Assembly (NCBI GenBank): GCA_012513645.1
Contig: JAAZBU010000045.1
Location: 1-52,561, forward strand
Length of the DNA: 52,561 bases
Direction: 5' to 3'
DNA from: Clostridiales bacterium
GTDB taxonomy: Bacteria > Bacillota > Clostridia > Christensenellales > Aristaeellaceae
Part shown: in pieces, positions 17,208 to 26,674 of the stretch
How positions within the stretch are numbered: position 1 is the first letter of the stretch
How the letters are laid out: every line of letters begins with the position of its first letter
Notes under the pieces: generated by a model
What the model was told of the DNA's origin: nothing
What the model saw: the letters and a program-made list of their open reading frames with translations, nothing else
Databases searched by the model: none
Made by a program: the position numbers and the translations under genes

Positions 17208-18382
17208 GCGCTGAAAAGCTCGACCTGATGGACGCCATCTCCATGTTGGCGCGAGAAAAAGATATGAATGAGGCTATCCTTGTGGATACCATTGAGGAGG
17301 CCCTGAAGGTTGCCTACCGTCGCAGCAACAAGCAGAGCGGCATCAACCAGAACCTGACCGTCCGCCTGACCAAGAAGGAAGGAGCACGGCTGTATGCCCG
17401 CAAAGTGGTTGCCGACGAGGTGGAGGAGCCGGATCTCCAGATACCCCTGGAGGAGGCGCTGAAAATCCGCTCCGACTACCATGTGGGCGATATTGTGGAG
17501 ATCGACGTCACGCCGTCCGACTTTGGCCGCGTGGCCGCCCAGACGGCCAAGCAAATGCTGGTACAGCGCATCCGGGAGGCCGAGCGCGGCAAGATTTATG
17601 ATGAATACATCGAAAAGGAAAATGAGATCCTGACCGCCATTGTGCAGCGCGTAGAACCCAAGGCTGTGTATGTGGAGATTGGCCGCACGGAAGGCATCAT
17701 GGAATCCAGCGAATTCATGCCCGGGGAGGAGTACCGCGATGACGACCACATCAAGGTCTATGTATTAAAGGTGCATCGCTCCGGCCCGGAATCCAGCCGC
17801 AACCCCCAGGTCTATGTCAGCCGCATTCACCCCGGGCTGGTCAAGCGCCTGTTTGAGATGGAGGTGCCCGAGATTGCCACCGGCCTGGTGCAGATCAGGT
17901 CCATCGCCCGAGAGGCGGGCAGCCGCACCAAAATTGCCGTCTATTCCGTAGACCCCATGATTGACCCTGTGGGCGCCTGCGTTGGCCCCCGTGGCTCCCG
18001 CGTGGAAAACGTGGTCAAGGAGCTGAAGAACGAGAAAATCGACATCATCAAGTGGTCTGCCGATCCGGCCGAGTTTGTCGCCAACGCGCTTAACCCGGCG
18101 CATGTGGTCAGCGTGTTCATCTCCGAGCACGAAAAGATCTGCCGCGTGGTGGTGCCCGATACGCAGCTGTCGCTGGCCATCGGCAAGGAGGGGCAAAACG
18201 CCCGCCTGGCTGCCAAGCTCACCGGCTGGAAGATTGACATCAAATCCGAGACCCAGGTGGCCGAGCTGATGCGCGAACAGGGGATTGACCCGAACGAGAT
18301 CCCGCTGGAAAATCCGCTGGACGAAGAGGGATATGACGATCAAGGGTTTGACCTGGAAATGCCCCAGGATATTCAGCCCTGA
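17204..18382 (+). CDS. nusA: Transcription termination/antitermination factor NusA
   Basis: NusA binds RNA polymerase and affects pausing and termination. The N-terminal RNAP-binding domain (1-125) starts with the typical DLMDAISMLAREKDMNEAILVDTIEEALKVAYRR region. It is followed by an S1 domain (about 130-200) and two KH domains with GPRGSRVENVVKEL and GKEGQNARLAAKLTGWKIDI. The 392 residues match the Gram-positive form, which lacks the C-terminal acidic repeats. The acidic tail is short. Confidence 0.97.
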   Translation: MSAEKLDLMDAISMLAREKDMNEAILVDTIEEALKVAYRRSNKQSGINQNLTVRLTKKEGARLYARKVVADEVEEPDLQIPLEEALKIRSDYHVGDIVEIDVTPSDFGRVAAQTAKQMLVQRIREAERGKIYDEYIEKENEILTAIVQRVEPKAVYVEIGRTEGIMESSEFMPGEEYRDDDHIKVYVLKVHRSGPESSRNPQVYVSRIHPGLVKRLFEMEVPEIATGLVQIRSIAREAGSRTKIAVYSVDPMIDPVGACVGPRGSRVENVVKELKNEKIDIIKWSADPAEFVANALNPAHVVSVFISEHEKICRVVVPDTQLSLAIGKEGQNARLAAKLTGWKIDIKSETQVAELMREQGIDPNEIPLENPLDEEGYDDQGFDLEMPQDIQP

Positions 18383-18403
18383 CCCTTTGACTGAAAGGAA
18401 AGC

Positions 18404-18685
18404 ATGCCCAAGAAGATTCCCATGCGCATGTGCGTAGGCTGCCGGGAGATGAAGCCCAAGAAGGAATTGTTGCGCATTGTGCGCACGCCTGATGGCGAGA
18501 TTTTGCTGGACCCAACCGGCAAAAAGTCAGGGCGCGGCGCCTATGTATGCCGTCAGGAGGCCTGTCTGATGCGTGCCATCAAGCAAAGACAGCTGGATCG
18601 CTCGCTGGAGGCCACCATCGGTCCCGCTGTGACCGAGCAACTGCGGGAAACGCTGGCTGCGTTGCCCAAGGAGGCAGCGCCATGA
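18404..18685 (+). CDS. rnpM: YlxR/RnpM family RNA-binding protein
   Basis: A 93-residue protein with the family signature MRMCVGCREMKPKKELLRIVR at the N-terminus and SGRGAYVC in the middle. YlxR of B. subtilis (now RnpM) binds RNase P RNA and lowers its activity. The gene lies between nusA and ylxQ as in most Firmicutes. The ATG at 18404 follows GAAAGGAAAGC. Its stop overlaps the ylxQ start (ATGA). Confidence 0.92.
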   Translation: MPKKIPMRMCVGCREMKPKKELLRIVRTPDGEILLDPTGKKSGRGAYVCRQEACLMRAIKQRQLDRSLEATIGPAVTEQLRETLAALPKEAAP

Positions 18686-19023
18686 CCGATGGGCAGGTAG
18701 TCGGCCTGTTGGGTCTGGCCATGCGAGCGGGACAGGTGCTGCCCGGTGCAGGCCGTGCGCTGGAGCTGATCCGCCAGGGGCAGGCCGGGCTGGTGCTGAT
18801 GGACGAAGCGTCCTCAGACAACACCAGGAAACGATTCGGCGATGCCTGTGCCCACCATCAGACGGAGTGCCTGATGCTTCCGTCCGGGGTTCTGGGGGAA
18901 GCGATTGGCCGGTATGGTACGATGGTAGCGGCGATGCGGCCCGGCGGCATCACAGAGAAACTGCGTGGCGCAAGCGCCCGAAACGATAGATCAAGTACGG
19001 AACAAAGCATTTGCGGAGGATAA
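18682..19023 (+). CDS. ylxQ: L7Ae-family ribosomal protein YlxQ
   Basis: A 113-residue protein of the L7Ae/L30e/S12e/Gadd45 kink-turn-binding family. It starts at ATG 18682 inside the longer ORF 18547..19023. [15 protein letters not shown] is the typical N-terminal helix and strand, followed by [16 protein letters not shown]. The family binds K-turn RNA; its target here is not known. It ends 7 bases before infB, which uses the GGAGG overlapping its last codons. Confidence 0.85.
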   Translation: MTDGQVVGLLGLAMRAGQVLPGAGRALELIRQGQAGLVLMDEASSDNTRKRFGDACAHHQTECLMLPSGVLGEAIGRYGTMVAAMRPGGITEKLRGASARNDRSSTEQSICGG

Positions 19024-19030
19024 TGACTTA

Positions 19031-21898
19031 ATGACAAAGGTCAGACTCAAGGAAGTCACTAAAGAACTGAATCAAAAAGCGGGCGTCATCATGGCGGAAA
19101 CCGAACGCCTCAAGCGCAACGCGGACATCCTGATGCAGATGCTGCGCCAGCAGGAGAACCAATTTCTCCGTCAGGAGGAAGAGGAGCGCCTGCGCCTGAA
19201 GTATGAGCAGCAGCAGGAGATGCTGCAGCAACAGACCAAGGCCTGGACCATGCCGGACGATGATCCGGCAGAGGAGGCTGTGGCTCCGCAGGAGGCCGCC
19301 CCTGCCCAAGCGCCGGAGGTCAAGGCGGAGCCTGTGCAGGCACCGCCCGCGGCCGAGGAAAAGCCCGTGCTCAAGGAAGAGGCTGCTTCACCGGCTGCTG
19401 AGCCTGCGGCTGTGGCCGAGGCCAAGCCTGCTGTGGCTGCTCAACCGGAGGCAGCGCCTGCCGACGCGGTGGAAGAGACAAAGCCTGAGGCAGCCGCGCC
19501 TGCCGCTGCGGTACCCCCGCAGGCGCCTGCGGCCGCAAGGCCCGCTCCTGTGCGCCCTGTTGCCGGATCGCAGCAGTATGGTCGCCCGGCTCCCGGGGCA
19601 CAGCAATACGGCCGCCCGGCACCCGGCGCGCAGCAGTACGGCCGCCCGGCCCCCGGTGCGCAGCAGTATGGCCGCCCGGCCCCCGGCGCGCAGCAGTACG
19701 GCCGCCCGGCCCCCGGCGCGCAGCAATATGGCCGCCCCGCCCCCGGCGCGCAACAGTACGGCCGCCCGGCACCCGGTGCGCAGCAGTACGGCCGCCCCGC
19801 GCCCGGTGCCCAGCAGTATGGCCGCCCCGCGCCCGGTGCTCGGCCCGGCCAGCCTCCCTTTGGACGGCCGGCTGGCGGTGTGCGGCCCGGTGCGCCCAGG
19901 GTGCGCAACGATGATGCGCCCATGGTGATTGAGAAGGATCGGGTCAGCAACTATGACCCGAACAAGAAGAACTACAACCGCCAGCATGACCCCGAGCGCG
20001 TCAGCCGCACTAAGCGCCAGATCGCCAGAACCGGCTACGGCCAGTTTGATGATGTGGTGCGCGGCGGCAAGCGTGCCCGCAGCAAGAAACCGTCTGCCCA
20101 GCAGATGATGGCCCCCATCAAGATCGAGAAGGCCTACATGACGGCCGAAACCATCACCGTCAAAGACCTGACGGAGCGCATTGGCCGCCCGGCCGGCGAA
20201 ATCCTCAAAAAGCTGCTGCTGTTGGGCAACCTGGCCAACATCAACAGCGAGCTGGACTTTGACACGGCTTCGCTGGTGTGCAGCGAGTTTGGTGTTGAGC
20301 TGGAGATGAAGCTGGATAAAACAGCCGAAGACGCGCTCACCGAGGTCGCTGTGGTTGAGGACGACGAGAAGGATCTGCAGCCTCGTCCCCCGGTAATCAC
20401 CATCATGGGCCACGTTGACCATGGTAAGACTTCTCTGCTGGACTATATCCGCGAGGCGCACGTCACCAAGTCGGAGGCCGGCGGCATCACCCAGCATATC
20501 GGTGCCTACTCGGTGTCCCTGCGCGGCGAGCGCATCACCTTCCTGGATACCCCGGGCCACGAGGCCTTTACCGCCATGCGTGCCCGCGGCGCGCAGGCCA
20601 CGGACATTGCCGTGCTTGTGGTGGCGGCGGATGACGGCGTGATGCCCCAGACCATTGAGGCCATCAACCACGCCAAGGCCGCCAATGTGCCGATCATCGT
20701 CGCAATCAACAAGATGGACAAGGAAACCGCAAACCCCAGCCGCATCATGCAGGACCTGACCAGCTACGAGCTGGTTGCCGAGGAGTGGGGCGGTGACACC
20801 ATCATGGTGCCTGTCAGCGCGCTGACAGGCGATGGGGTGGATCAGCTGCTTGACATGATTCTGCTGCAGGCCGAGGTGCTTCAGCTGCGTGCCAACCCCA
20901 ACCGCAAGGCACAGGGCGTAATTATCGAAGCCAAGCTGGATAAGAGCCGCGGCCCGCTGGCCACCGTATTGCTGCAAAACGGCACGCTGAACGTGGGCGA
21001 CAGCATCATCGCCGGCTCGGCATCCGGCCGTGTACGCGCCCTGCAGAATGACCGCGGCGAGCGCGTTCAGTCTGCCGGCCCCTCGATGCCTGTTGAAATC
21101 TCCGGCTTTACTGATGTGCCGCTGGCAGGCGACGAGATGATTGCCGTGGATGACGACCGCCTCACCCGCCAGGTGGCGGAGGAGCGCAGGGACAAGGAGC
21201 GCGAACAGCGCGTTGCCGCAGCCTCTAAGGTCACGCTTGACAACCTGTTTGACAACATCTCCGAGGGCAAGATCGAAACCCTCAACCTCATCGTCAAGGC
21301 GGACGTGCAGGGCTCCGTGGAGGCTGTACGCCAGGCGCTGGAGAAGCTGTCCTCCGATCAGGTCAAGATCCGCGTGCTGCATGCCGGTGTTGGTGCCATC
21401 ACCAAGGATGACGTCAACCTGGCCAATGCCTTTGGCGCAATCGTCATCGGCTTTAACATCCGCCCGGACAACAACGCGCGCGACATTGCCGAGAAGGAAG
21501 AGATCGACATCCGGCTGTACCGCGTCATCTACCAGGCGATTGAGGACATTGAGAAGGCTATGAAGGGCCTGCTGGAGCCCGTGTTCAAGGAGAACCTGCT
21601 GGGCCATGCTGAGGTGCGTAACGTGTTCCGCATCACCGGATCGGGCACCATCGCTGGCTGCTACGTGACCGATGGCAAGGTGCAGCGCAACGCCTCTGTG
21701 CGCCTGCTGCGCGACAATGTGGTCATCTTCGAAGGCAAGCTGTCTTCCCTGCGGCGCTTCAAGGACGATGTGCGCGAGGTAGCCTCCGGCTACGAATGCG
21801 GCATCGGCCTGGAGGGCTATAATGACATCAAGGAAAAGGATGTCATCGAATGCTTCGTGATGGAAGAAGTGGAGCCTACAGGAGGTGCGCGTGGCTAA
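19031..21898 (+). CDS. infB: Translation initiation factor IF-2
   Basis: IF-2 is the GTPase that brings initiator tRNA to the 30S subunit. The ATG at 19031 gives the normal [14 protein letters not shown] start; upstream codons in the ORF belong to ylxQ. A long Ala/Pro/Glu-rich linker (about 80-180) leads to nine [10 protein letters not shown] decapeptides (about 181-270). A second IF2_N domain follows, then the GTPase with GHVDHGKTS (about 459), DTPGHEAF and NKMDK, and domains 2-4. At 955 residues it is long for IF-2 because of the linker and the repeats. It overlaps rbfA by 8 bases. Confidence 0.97.
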   Translation: MTKVRLKEVTKELNQKAGVIMAETERLKRNADILMQMLRQQENQFLRQEEEERLRLKYEQQQEMLQQQTKAWTMPDDDPAEEAVAPQEAAPAQAPEVKAEPVQAPPAAEEKPVLKEEAASPAAEPAAVAEAKPAVAAQPEAAPADAVEETKPEAAAPAAAVPPQAPAAARPAPVRPVAGSQQYGRPAPGAQQYGRPAPGAQQYGRPAPGAQQYGRPAPGAQQYGRPAPGAQQYGRPAPGAQQYGRPAPGAQQYGRPAPGAQQYGRPAPGARPGQPPFGRPAGGVRPGAPRVRNDDAPMVIEKDRVSNYDPNKKNYNRQHDPERVSRTKRQIARTGYGQFDDVVRGGKRARSKKPSAQQMMAPIKIEKAYMTAETITVKDLTERIGRPAGEILKKLLLLGNLANINSELDFDTASLVCSEFGVELEMKLDKTAEDALTEVAVVEDDEKDLQPRPPVITIMGHVDHGKTSLLDYIREAHVTKSEAGGITQHIGAYSVSLRGERITFLDTPGHEAFTAMRARGAQATDIAVLVVAADDGVMPQTIEAINHAKAANVPIIVAINKMDKETANPSRIMQDLTSYELVAEEWGGDTIMVPVSALTGDGVDQLLDMILLQAEVLQLRANPNRKAQGVIIEAKLDKSRGPLATVLLQNGTLNVGDSIIAGSASGRVRALQNDRGERVQSAGPSMPVEISGFTDVPLAGDEMIAVDDDRLTRQVAEERRDKEREQRVAAASKVTLDNLFDNISEGKIETLNLIVKADVQGSVEAVRQALEKLSSDQVKIRVLHAGVGAITKDDVNLANAFGAIVIGFNIRPDNNARDIAEKEEIDIRLYRVIYQAIEDIEKAMKGLLEPVFKENLLGHAEVRNVFRITGSGTIAGCYVTDGKVQRNASVRLLRDNVVIFEGKLSSLRRFKDDVREVASGYECGIGLEGYNDIKEKDVIECFVMEEVEPTGGARG
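19571..19840 (+). repeat. Nine 30-bp in-frame repeats in infB ([10 protein letters not shown])
   Basis: Nine copies of a 30-base unit start at 19571, 19601, 19631, and so on to 19811, each encoding [10 protein letters not shown]. The copies differ only at third positions (for example CAGCAGTAT, CAGCAATAC, CAACAGTAC), so the peptide is identical across all nine. The array lies in the flexible N-terminal region of IF-2, ahead of the GTPase. Confidence 0.95.
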
Positions 21899-22277
21899 TT
21901 TCCGCAACGATCGCATCCAGGAGGAGCTGAAGCGTGAAATTGACCGCGTCATCCGCGACGACTTGGACGACCCGCGCCTGACCGGCACCTATTCTATCAC
22001 CCGGGTGGATGTAGCACGCGACCTCAGCCGCGCCAAGGTGTTTGTCAGCGTGCTGGAAGAGGAAGCGCGACCGGGTGTTCTCAAGGCGCTCAAAAGCGCT
22101 GCTGGTTTTATCCGCCGCGAGCTGACGCGCAACATGGCCATCCGGCATGTGCCTGACCTGCAGTTTGCGGAGGACCATAACATCGCCTATGGCATCCGCA
22201 TCAATGAGCTGCTCAAACAGGTCAGCACCGGGGGCGGAAGCGGAAAAAACAATGACGAACGGCCAGAGGAACAGTGA
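21891..22277 (+). CDS. rbfA: Ribosome-binding factor A
   Basis: RbfA binds the 30S subunit late in its assembly. The N-terminal segment [27 protein letters not shown] and the KH-like core with [20 protein letters not shown] are typical. The C-terminus has [27 protein letters not shown]. The ORF track starts at GTG 21885, but AGGAGG ends there, so GTG 21891 is a better start (128 residues). It overlaps infB and nrnA. Confidence 0.95.
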   Translation: MANFRNDRIQEELKREIDRVIRDDLDDPRLTGTYSITRVDVARDLSRAKVFVSVLEEEARPGVLKALKSAAGFIRRELTRNMAIRHVPDLQFAEDHNIAYGIRINELLKQVSTGGGSGKNNDERPEEQ

Positions 22278-23235
22278 GTTTCATGACATCCTGCGCCTGA
22301 TTGGGAGCGCAAAGCACGTGCTGCTTTGCACCCACCTGGCACCGGATGGGGATGCCTTGGGCTCTATGCTGGCGCTGGCGTCCTTGGTCACCCGGCTGGG
22401 CAAGCAGACCACAATGGTTTGCCATGACCCTGTGCCGGGGTACCTGCTCTTTTTGCCAGAGCAGGACAAGATCAGGCTGCCTGCGCAAATAGGTGACGAA
22501 CCCTTTGACCTGGCGATATCGGTGGACGCCTCGGATGCCGAGCGGCTGGGGGATAGCTACGCGCTGTTTTCCAAGTGCCCGGTCACCATCCAGATGGATC
22601 ACCACCAGACCAATACGCGCTTTGCGCAGCATAATCTGGTGCTGGAGCAGCTGCCGGCCTCAGGCAGCGTTGTGTTCCGCCTGTTTGAAGCGGCGGAATT
22701 GTCCCTTACAAAGCAAGAAGCCATTTACCTGTATACGGCTATCAGCACGGATACGGGCAATTTCTGCTTCAGCTCCATCAGCGATGAAACCTTTGAGCAA
22801 GTGGCGGCCATGATGCGTGCCGACTTGCCGCTGATTGATACAGCGCGTCAGCTGCACCTCATGCGGGAGAGGGAGCAGGTGTTGATGCTGGGGCGCGCGC
22901 TCAACAGCCTTCAGTTCTATCTGGATGGACGCCTGAGCGGCATGACCATCACCCGGCAGGATTATCTGGACTGCGGCGCCACGGAGGAACATACGGATAA
23001 AATCGTCAACCATGGCCTGTATATCCCCGGGGTGCAGATGTGCTACCTGGCAAACGAAACCGAAGACGGCATCAAGTTCAGCCTGCGCAGCATCGCACCC
23101 TATCAGGTGTCGGACATCGCGTTTCGCTTTGGGGGCGGCGGCCATGCCCAGGCTGCAGGCTGCACCATCCGCGCGCCGCTGCATGAAGCGGTGAACATGG
23201 TCCGTCAGGCGATGGAAAGCGAGCTGTCCCCTTGA
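22252..23235 (+). CDS. nrnA: DHH/DHHA1 phosphoesterase, NrnA-type oligoribonuclease / pAp phosphatase
   Basis: NrnA degrades short RNAs (nano-RNA) and dephosphorylates pAp. The DHH domain has HLAPDGDALGSM with the metal-binding residues, DLAISVDASDAERLG, and the namesake MDHHQTN. The DHHA1 C-terminus ends in FGGGGHAQAAGC. I chose ATG 22252 (327 residues), which overlaps rbfA by 26 bases. It sits between rbfA and truB as in many Firmicutes. The exact substrate preference is inferred from the family. Confidence 0.92.
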   Translation: MTNGQRNSEFHDILRLIGSAKHVLLCTHLAPDGDALGSMLALASLVTRLGKQTTMVCHDPVPGYLLFLPEQDKIRLPAQIGDEPFDLAISVDASDAERLGDSYALFSKCPVTIQMDHHQTNTRFAQHNLVLEQLPASGSVVFRLFEAAELSLTKQEAIYLYTAISTDTGNFCFSSISDETFEQVAAMMRADLPLIDTARQLHLMREREQVLMLGRALNSLQFYLDGRLSGMTITRQDYLDCGATEEHTDKIVNHGLYIPGVQMCYLANETEDGIKFSLRSIAPYQVSDIAFRFGGGGHAQAAGCTIRAPLHEAVNMVRQAMESELSP

Positions 23236-24155
23236 ACGTGAATGGGATCATTAACCTCATCAAGCCGCCCGGCATTTCATCAGCACAGGCGGTTTCTTTT
23301 GTAAAGCAGCTCACAGGGCAAAAATGCGGTCATGCCGGCACATTGGACCCGGAGGCCTGTGGCGTGCTGCCGATCATGGTGGGCAAGGCAACCAGCCTGT
23401 TTGACTACATTGTGCAGGAAGAGAAGGTGTACGTGGCTGAGGTTGCCTTTGGCCAGGCAACGGATACGCAGGATGCCGTCGGGCATGTAGTCGCGGTCGG
23501 CATCAACTATCCCTCCACGGCAGATGTTCAGCGCATTTTGCCTGCCTTTGTGGGCCATATCATGCAACGGCCGCCGGCCTTTTCCGCCATCAAACGGGAT
23601 GGCAAGCGGCTCTATCAGCTGGCGCGTCAGGGCGTGTCGGCCGAGGTTGAGCCGCGACCCATTCAGATTGCCGCCATCGACCTGCTGGCGCAAACCCAGC
23701 GGCAGGGCTGCCTGATACGCGTATCTTGCGGCAAGGGCACCTATATCCGCACCCTGTGCCATGACATGGGCGTGATGCTTGGCTGTCCCGCCCATATGCG
23801 CATGCTGATCCGCGAGCGCAGCGGCCCCTTTGGCATAGACCAGGGCATCACCATGGAGGAGCTGGAACAGGCCGTTACGCAGGATGCGCTGCCCGGCCCC
23901 TGGCTGTTGACTGCGGCTGATACACTGAAGCATCTGCCGCGCCTGACCGCCCCGCATGCGTGTTGGAAGCCATGCGTCAATGGCGTGGCACTGCCTGTAG
24001 ATGATGTGCCGGAGGCGGCGGCGTTGCCTGAGGGCGCGTTGGCAACGCTGTATTGCCGCGACGCGCTGATTGGGATCTACCAGCGTAGTGGGGAACGCCT
24101 GCGCGTGCGGGTTATGCTATGGGAACCGCAGCAGCCCACGCAAGCAAATTCTTGA
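23232..24155 (+). CDS. truB: tRNA pseudouridine(55) synthase
   Basis: TruB makes pseudouridine 55 in the T-loop of tRNAs. NGIINLIKPPGISSAQAV opens the protein, and the catalytic Asp lies in GHAGTLDPEACGVLPI. RPPAFSAIKRDGKRLYQLAR and the later CGKGTYIRTLCHDMG are typical. It starts at TTG 23232, overlapping the nrnA stop; a GTG two codons on is an alternative. ribF, which often follows truB, is absent. Its last codon overlaps the -35 box of the next promoter. Confidence 0.95.
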   Translation: MNVNGIINLIKPPGISSAQAVSFVKQLTGQKCGHAGTLDPEACGVLPIMVGKATSLFDYIVQEEKVYVAEVAFGQATDTQDAVGHVVAVGINYPSTADVQRILPAFVGHIMQRPPAFSAIKRDGKRLYQLARQGVSAEVEPRPIQIAAIDLLAQTQRQGCLIRVSCGKGTYIRTLCHDMGVMLGCPAHMRMLIRERSGPFGIDQGITMEELEQAVTQDALPGPWLLTAADTLKHLPRLTAPHACWKPCVNGVALPVDDVPEAAALPEGALATLYCRDALIGIYQRSGERLRVRVMLWEPQQPTQANS

Positions 24156-24180
24156 CACCACAGGTGTTTGCGTTTACTAT
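24152..24180 (+). promoter_or_regulatory. Promoter of the GntR regulator gene
   Basis: TTGACA (24152-24157), a 17-base spacer and TACTAT (24175-24180) are near consensus. The -35 box contains the truB stop codon (TGA, 24153-24155). The start codon lies about 22 bases after the -10 box, leaving a leader just long enough for the GGAAGGA ribosome site. Confidence 0.78.
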
Positions 24181-24201
24181 TACCATGATATGGAAGGAAA
24201 G

Positions 24202-24903
24202 ATGACCATGAACGCCAAGGGCATGAATGATGTAAGCAAACCCATCCGCGATATCGCGTATGAGACCCTTAAACAGGCCATCATCACCGGTGAATTGCCT
24301 GCAGGTTCGCGCATCGTGGAAACAGTATATGCCAACAAGCTCCACATCAGCCGCACGCCGCTGCGTGAGGCCTTTCGAAAGCTGGAGCTGGATGGCCTGG
24401 TTTCCTGTGAGGTTCGCCGTGGCGTCATCGTGCGCGCCTTCACCATTGATGACATTGAGGAGATATACGGCATCCGCAATGCCCTGATGCTGTTGATTAC
24501 ACCATCGGTGATGGCCAACATTAACGATCAGGATATCGCCGACCTGGAAGAGATCCTCAGCCGGATGGATGTCAGCCAGCAGCAGGAGAACCCTGAGGAA
24601 CTGGCTGTGCAAAACCGTCAGTTCCACCGCCGCATTGAGTACATCTCGAATAAAAAGCGCATCCTGCGCGTCATCGATAGCCAGGAGGAATACATCAAGC
24701 GGTTTTCCGCCATTGCGATCGCCAGCATTGTGCACCGCTCTCAGGCCCATGGCGAGCATCACCGGATGCTGCAATATTTGAAGGACCGCGACCAGCAGCG
24801 CTTTGACGACCTGATGCAGCGGCATCTGGAGGAAAGCAAAGAGGTGTGCCTCAAAGCCATTGATGGGCGGATCGGCAAATTCTCTGACCTGAAGAATCCA
24901 TAA
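24202..24903 (+). CDS. GntR family regulator, FadR/FCD subfamily
   Basis: A DNA-binding regulator with an N-terminal winged helix (ETLKQAIITGELPAGSRIVE, then ISRTPLREAFRKLELDGLV) and an all-helical FCD effector domain with DIEEIYGIRNALM and later RQFHRRIEYISNKKRILRVI and HHRMLQYLKDRD. FCD domains often bind small organic acids. I chose ATG 24202 (233 residues) for its GGAAGGA site; ATG 24208 is possible. It lies just before fhs, and I infer local or self-control, but no operator was recognised. The effector is unknown. Confidence 0.88.
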   Translation: MTMNAKGMNDVSKPIRDIAYETLKQAIITGELPAGSRIVETVYANKLHISRTPLREAFRKLELDGLVSCEVRRGVIVRAFTIDDIEEIYGIRNALMLLITPSVMANINDQDIADLEEILSRMDVSQQQENPEELAVQNRQFHRRIEYISNKKRILRVIDSQEEYIKRFSAIAIASIVHRSQAHGEHHRMLQYLKDRDQQRFDDLMQRHLEESKEVCLKAIDGRIGKFSDLKNP

Positions 24904-24952
24904 CAGCGGTTGGTGTTTTAGTGTGTTGATAAATGCATAAGGAGGTCGCCCA

Positions 24953-26629
24953 ATGAACGATATTGAGATTGCCCAATCTGCCCAGATGCTCCCCATTCAG
25001 GATATCGCTGACAGATTGCAGCTCAACCCCGAATCCATATCCCCCTATGGCCGGTATATCGCCAAGGTGGACCCGAAGTACTACCGTGACCGGCCGGACC
25101 GCGCCAAGCTGGTGCTGGTAACGGCCATTACGCCCACACCCGCCGGCGAGGGCAAAACCACCATCAGCATCAGCCTGGCAGACGGGCTGACGCATCTGGG
25201 CAAATCATCCATGCTGGCGCTGCGCGAGCCCTCGCTGGGGCCGGTCTTTGGCATGAAGGGTGGCGCCACGGGCGGCGGCTATGTCCAGGTGCTGCCCATG
25301 GAAAATATCAACCTGCACTTTACCGGCGACCTGCACGCCATTACTGCGGCCAACAACCTGCTGGCCGCCATGGTGGACAACCATATCCAACAGGGCAACG
25401 AGCTCAGGATTGACCCGCGGCGTGTCAACTTCCGCCGGTGCATGGACCTCAATGACCGGCAGATGCGCAACATCGTCAGCGGCCTTGGCGGCGACAAAAA
25501 CGGCGTGCCGCGCGAGGACGGCTTTGATATCACCGCGGCAAGCGAGGTCATGGCCACCTTCTGCATGTCTCAGGATCTGCAGGATCTCAAGCAGCGCCTT
25601 GCCCGCATCGTGGTCGCAAGGGACATGGACGGAAGGCCCGTCACCTGCGGGCAGGTCGGGGCACAGGGGGCCATGGCCGCCCTGCTGCGCGATGCCGCCA
25701 TGCCCAACCTGGTGCAGACCATCGACCATACACCCTGTCTGATCCACGGCGGTCCCTTTGCCAATATCGCCCATGGCTGCAACAGCGTCATTGCCACGCG
25801 CCTTGCCATGAAGTTAGCAGACTATGTGATTACCGAGGCCGGCTTCGGCGCCGATCTGGGGGCAGAAAAGTTCCTGGATATCAAGTGCCGCCAGAGCGGC
25901 CTGTGGCCCGACTGCGTGGTGCTGGTGGCGACCATCCGCGCGCTTAAGCACCACGGCGGCGTGTTGAAGGCCGATCTGGATCTGGGCAAGGAGAACGTAG
26001 CTGCGCTGGAAGCCGGTATGGACAACCTGCGCCGTCACATCCACAACATCCAGGAGGTGTGGCAGCTGCCCGTTGTGGTGGCGCTCAACCACTTCAGCAG
26101 CGATACGCAGGCGGAGATTGACACCGTGCTCAACGCCATGGAGCAGGAGGGCGTGCCCTGCCGCTTCAGCGATGGGTGGGCCAAGGGCGGTGCAGGCGCG
26201 GCCGACCTGGCACAATGTGTGGCCGACCTGCTGGATAATCAGCAGGAGAAGCCTGCCCCATCCTACACCTATCCCGAGCAGGCGGGCTTGCAGCAAAAGA
26301 TCGAGACGCTTGCCAAGCGTGTTTATCACGCGGGCAGCGTGAACTTTGCCGGAAAGAGCAAAGCCATTCTCAAGCAGCTGGAGGAGGATGGATATGCCCA
26401 GGCGCCGGTGTGCATTGCCAAGACCCAGTATTCTTTCAGCGACAATGCCAAGCTCCTCAACGCACCTGAGGGGTATGAGCTCACCATCCGCGATGTCCGC
26501 CTGTCGGCAGGCGCCGGCTTTGTGGTGGCCTTCGCGGGCGATATCATCGCTATGCCCGGCCTGCCCCGCATGCCCGCCGCTTTGCAGGTGGATGTGGATG
26601 CAGACGGTACCATTAAGGGTATATTCTAA
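24953..26629 (+). CDS. fhs: Formate-tetrahydrofolate ligase
   Basis: Fhs makes 10-formyl-THF from formate, THF and ATP, a step of one-carbon metabolism and the methyl branch of the Wood-Ljungdahl pathway. The ATP-binding loop TPTPAGEGKTT is at about residues 60-70, followed by REPSLGPVFGMKGGATGGGYVQV and MDLNDRQMRNIVSGLGG. The 558 residues match the bacterial family. AAGGAGG precedes the ATG by 7 bases. No other Wood-Ljungdahl gene is in the window, so the purpose (purine/fMet supply, or acetogenesis) is not settled. Confidence 0.97.
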   Translation: MNDIEIAQSAQMLPIQDIADRLQLNPESISPYGRYIAKVDPKYYRDRPDRAKLVLVTAITPTPAGEGKTTISISLADGLTHLGKSSMLALREPSLGPVFGMKGGATGGGYVQVLPMENINLHFTGDLHAITAANNLLAAMVDNHIQQGNELRIDPRRVNFRRCMDLNDRQMRNIVSGLGGDKNGVPREDGFDITAASEVMATFCMSQDLQDLKQRLARIVVARDMDGRPVTCGQVGAQGAMAALLRDAAMPNLVQTIDHTPCLIHGGPFANIAHGCNSVIATRLAMKLADYVITEAGFGADLGAEKFLDIKCRQSGLWPDCVVLVATIRALKHHGGVLKADLDLGKENVAALEAGMDNLRRHIHNIQEVWQLPVVVALNHFSSDTQAEIDTVLNAMEQEGVPCRFSDGWAKGGAGAADLAQCVADLLDNQQEKPAPSYTYPEQAGLQQKIETLAKRVYHAGSVNFAGKSKAILKQLEEDGYAQAPVCIAKTQYSFSDNAKLLNAPEGYELTIRDVRLSAGAGFVVAFAGDIIAMPGLPRMPAALQVDVDADGTIKGIF

Positions 26630-26674
26630 TCGTAGCCACAATGATTCCCGGATTCGATTGAAAAGGAGTGTTCC

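Noticed and set aside
19571-19840. 30-bp repeated units resembling a CRISPR array
   Set aside because: The repeats are directly adjacent with no spacers and lie in frame in infB, so they are coding repeats.
19388-21988. 866-codon minus-strand ORF over infB
   Set aside because: It is the antisense of a strongly conserved gene. GC-rich coding DNA with few stop codons in antisense frames gives such shadows, and no ribosome site or homology was recognised.
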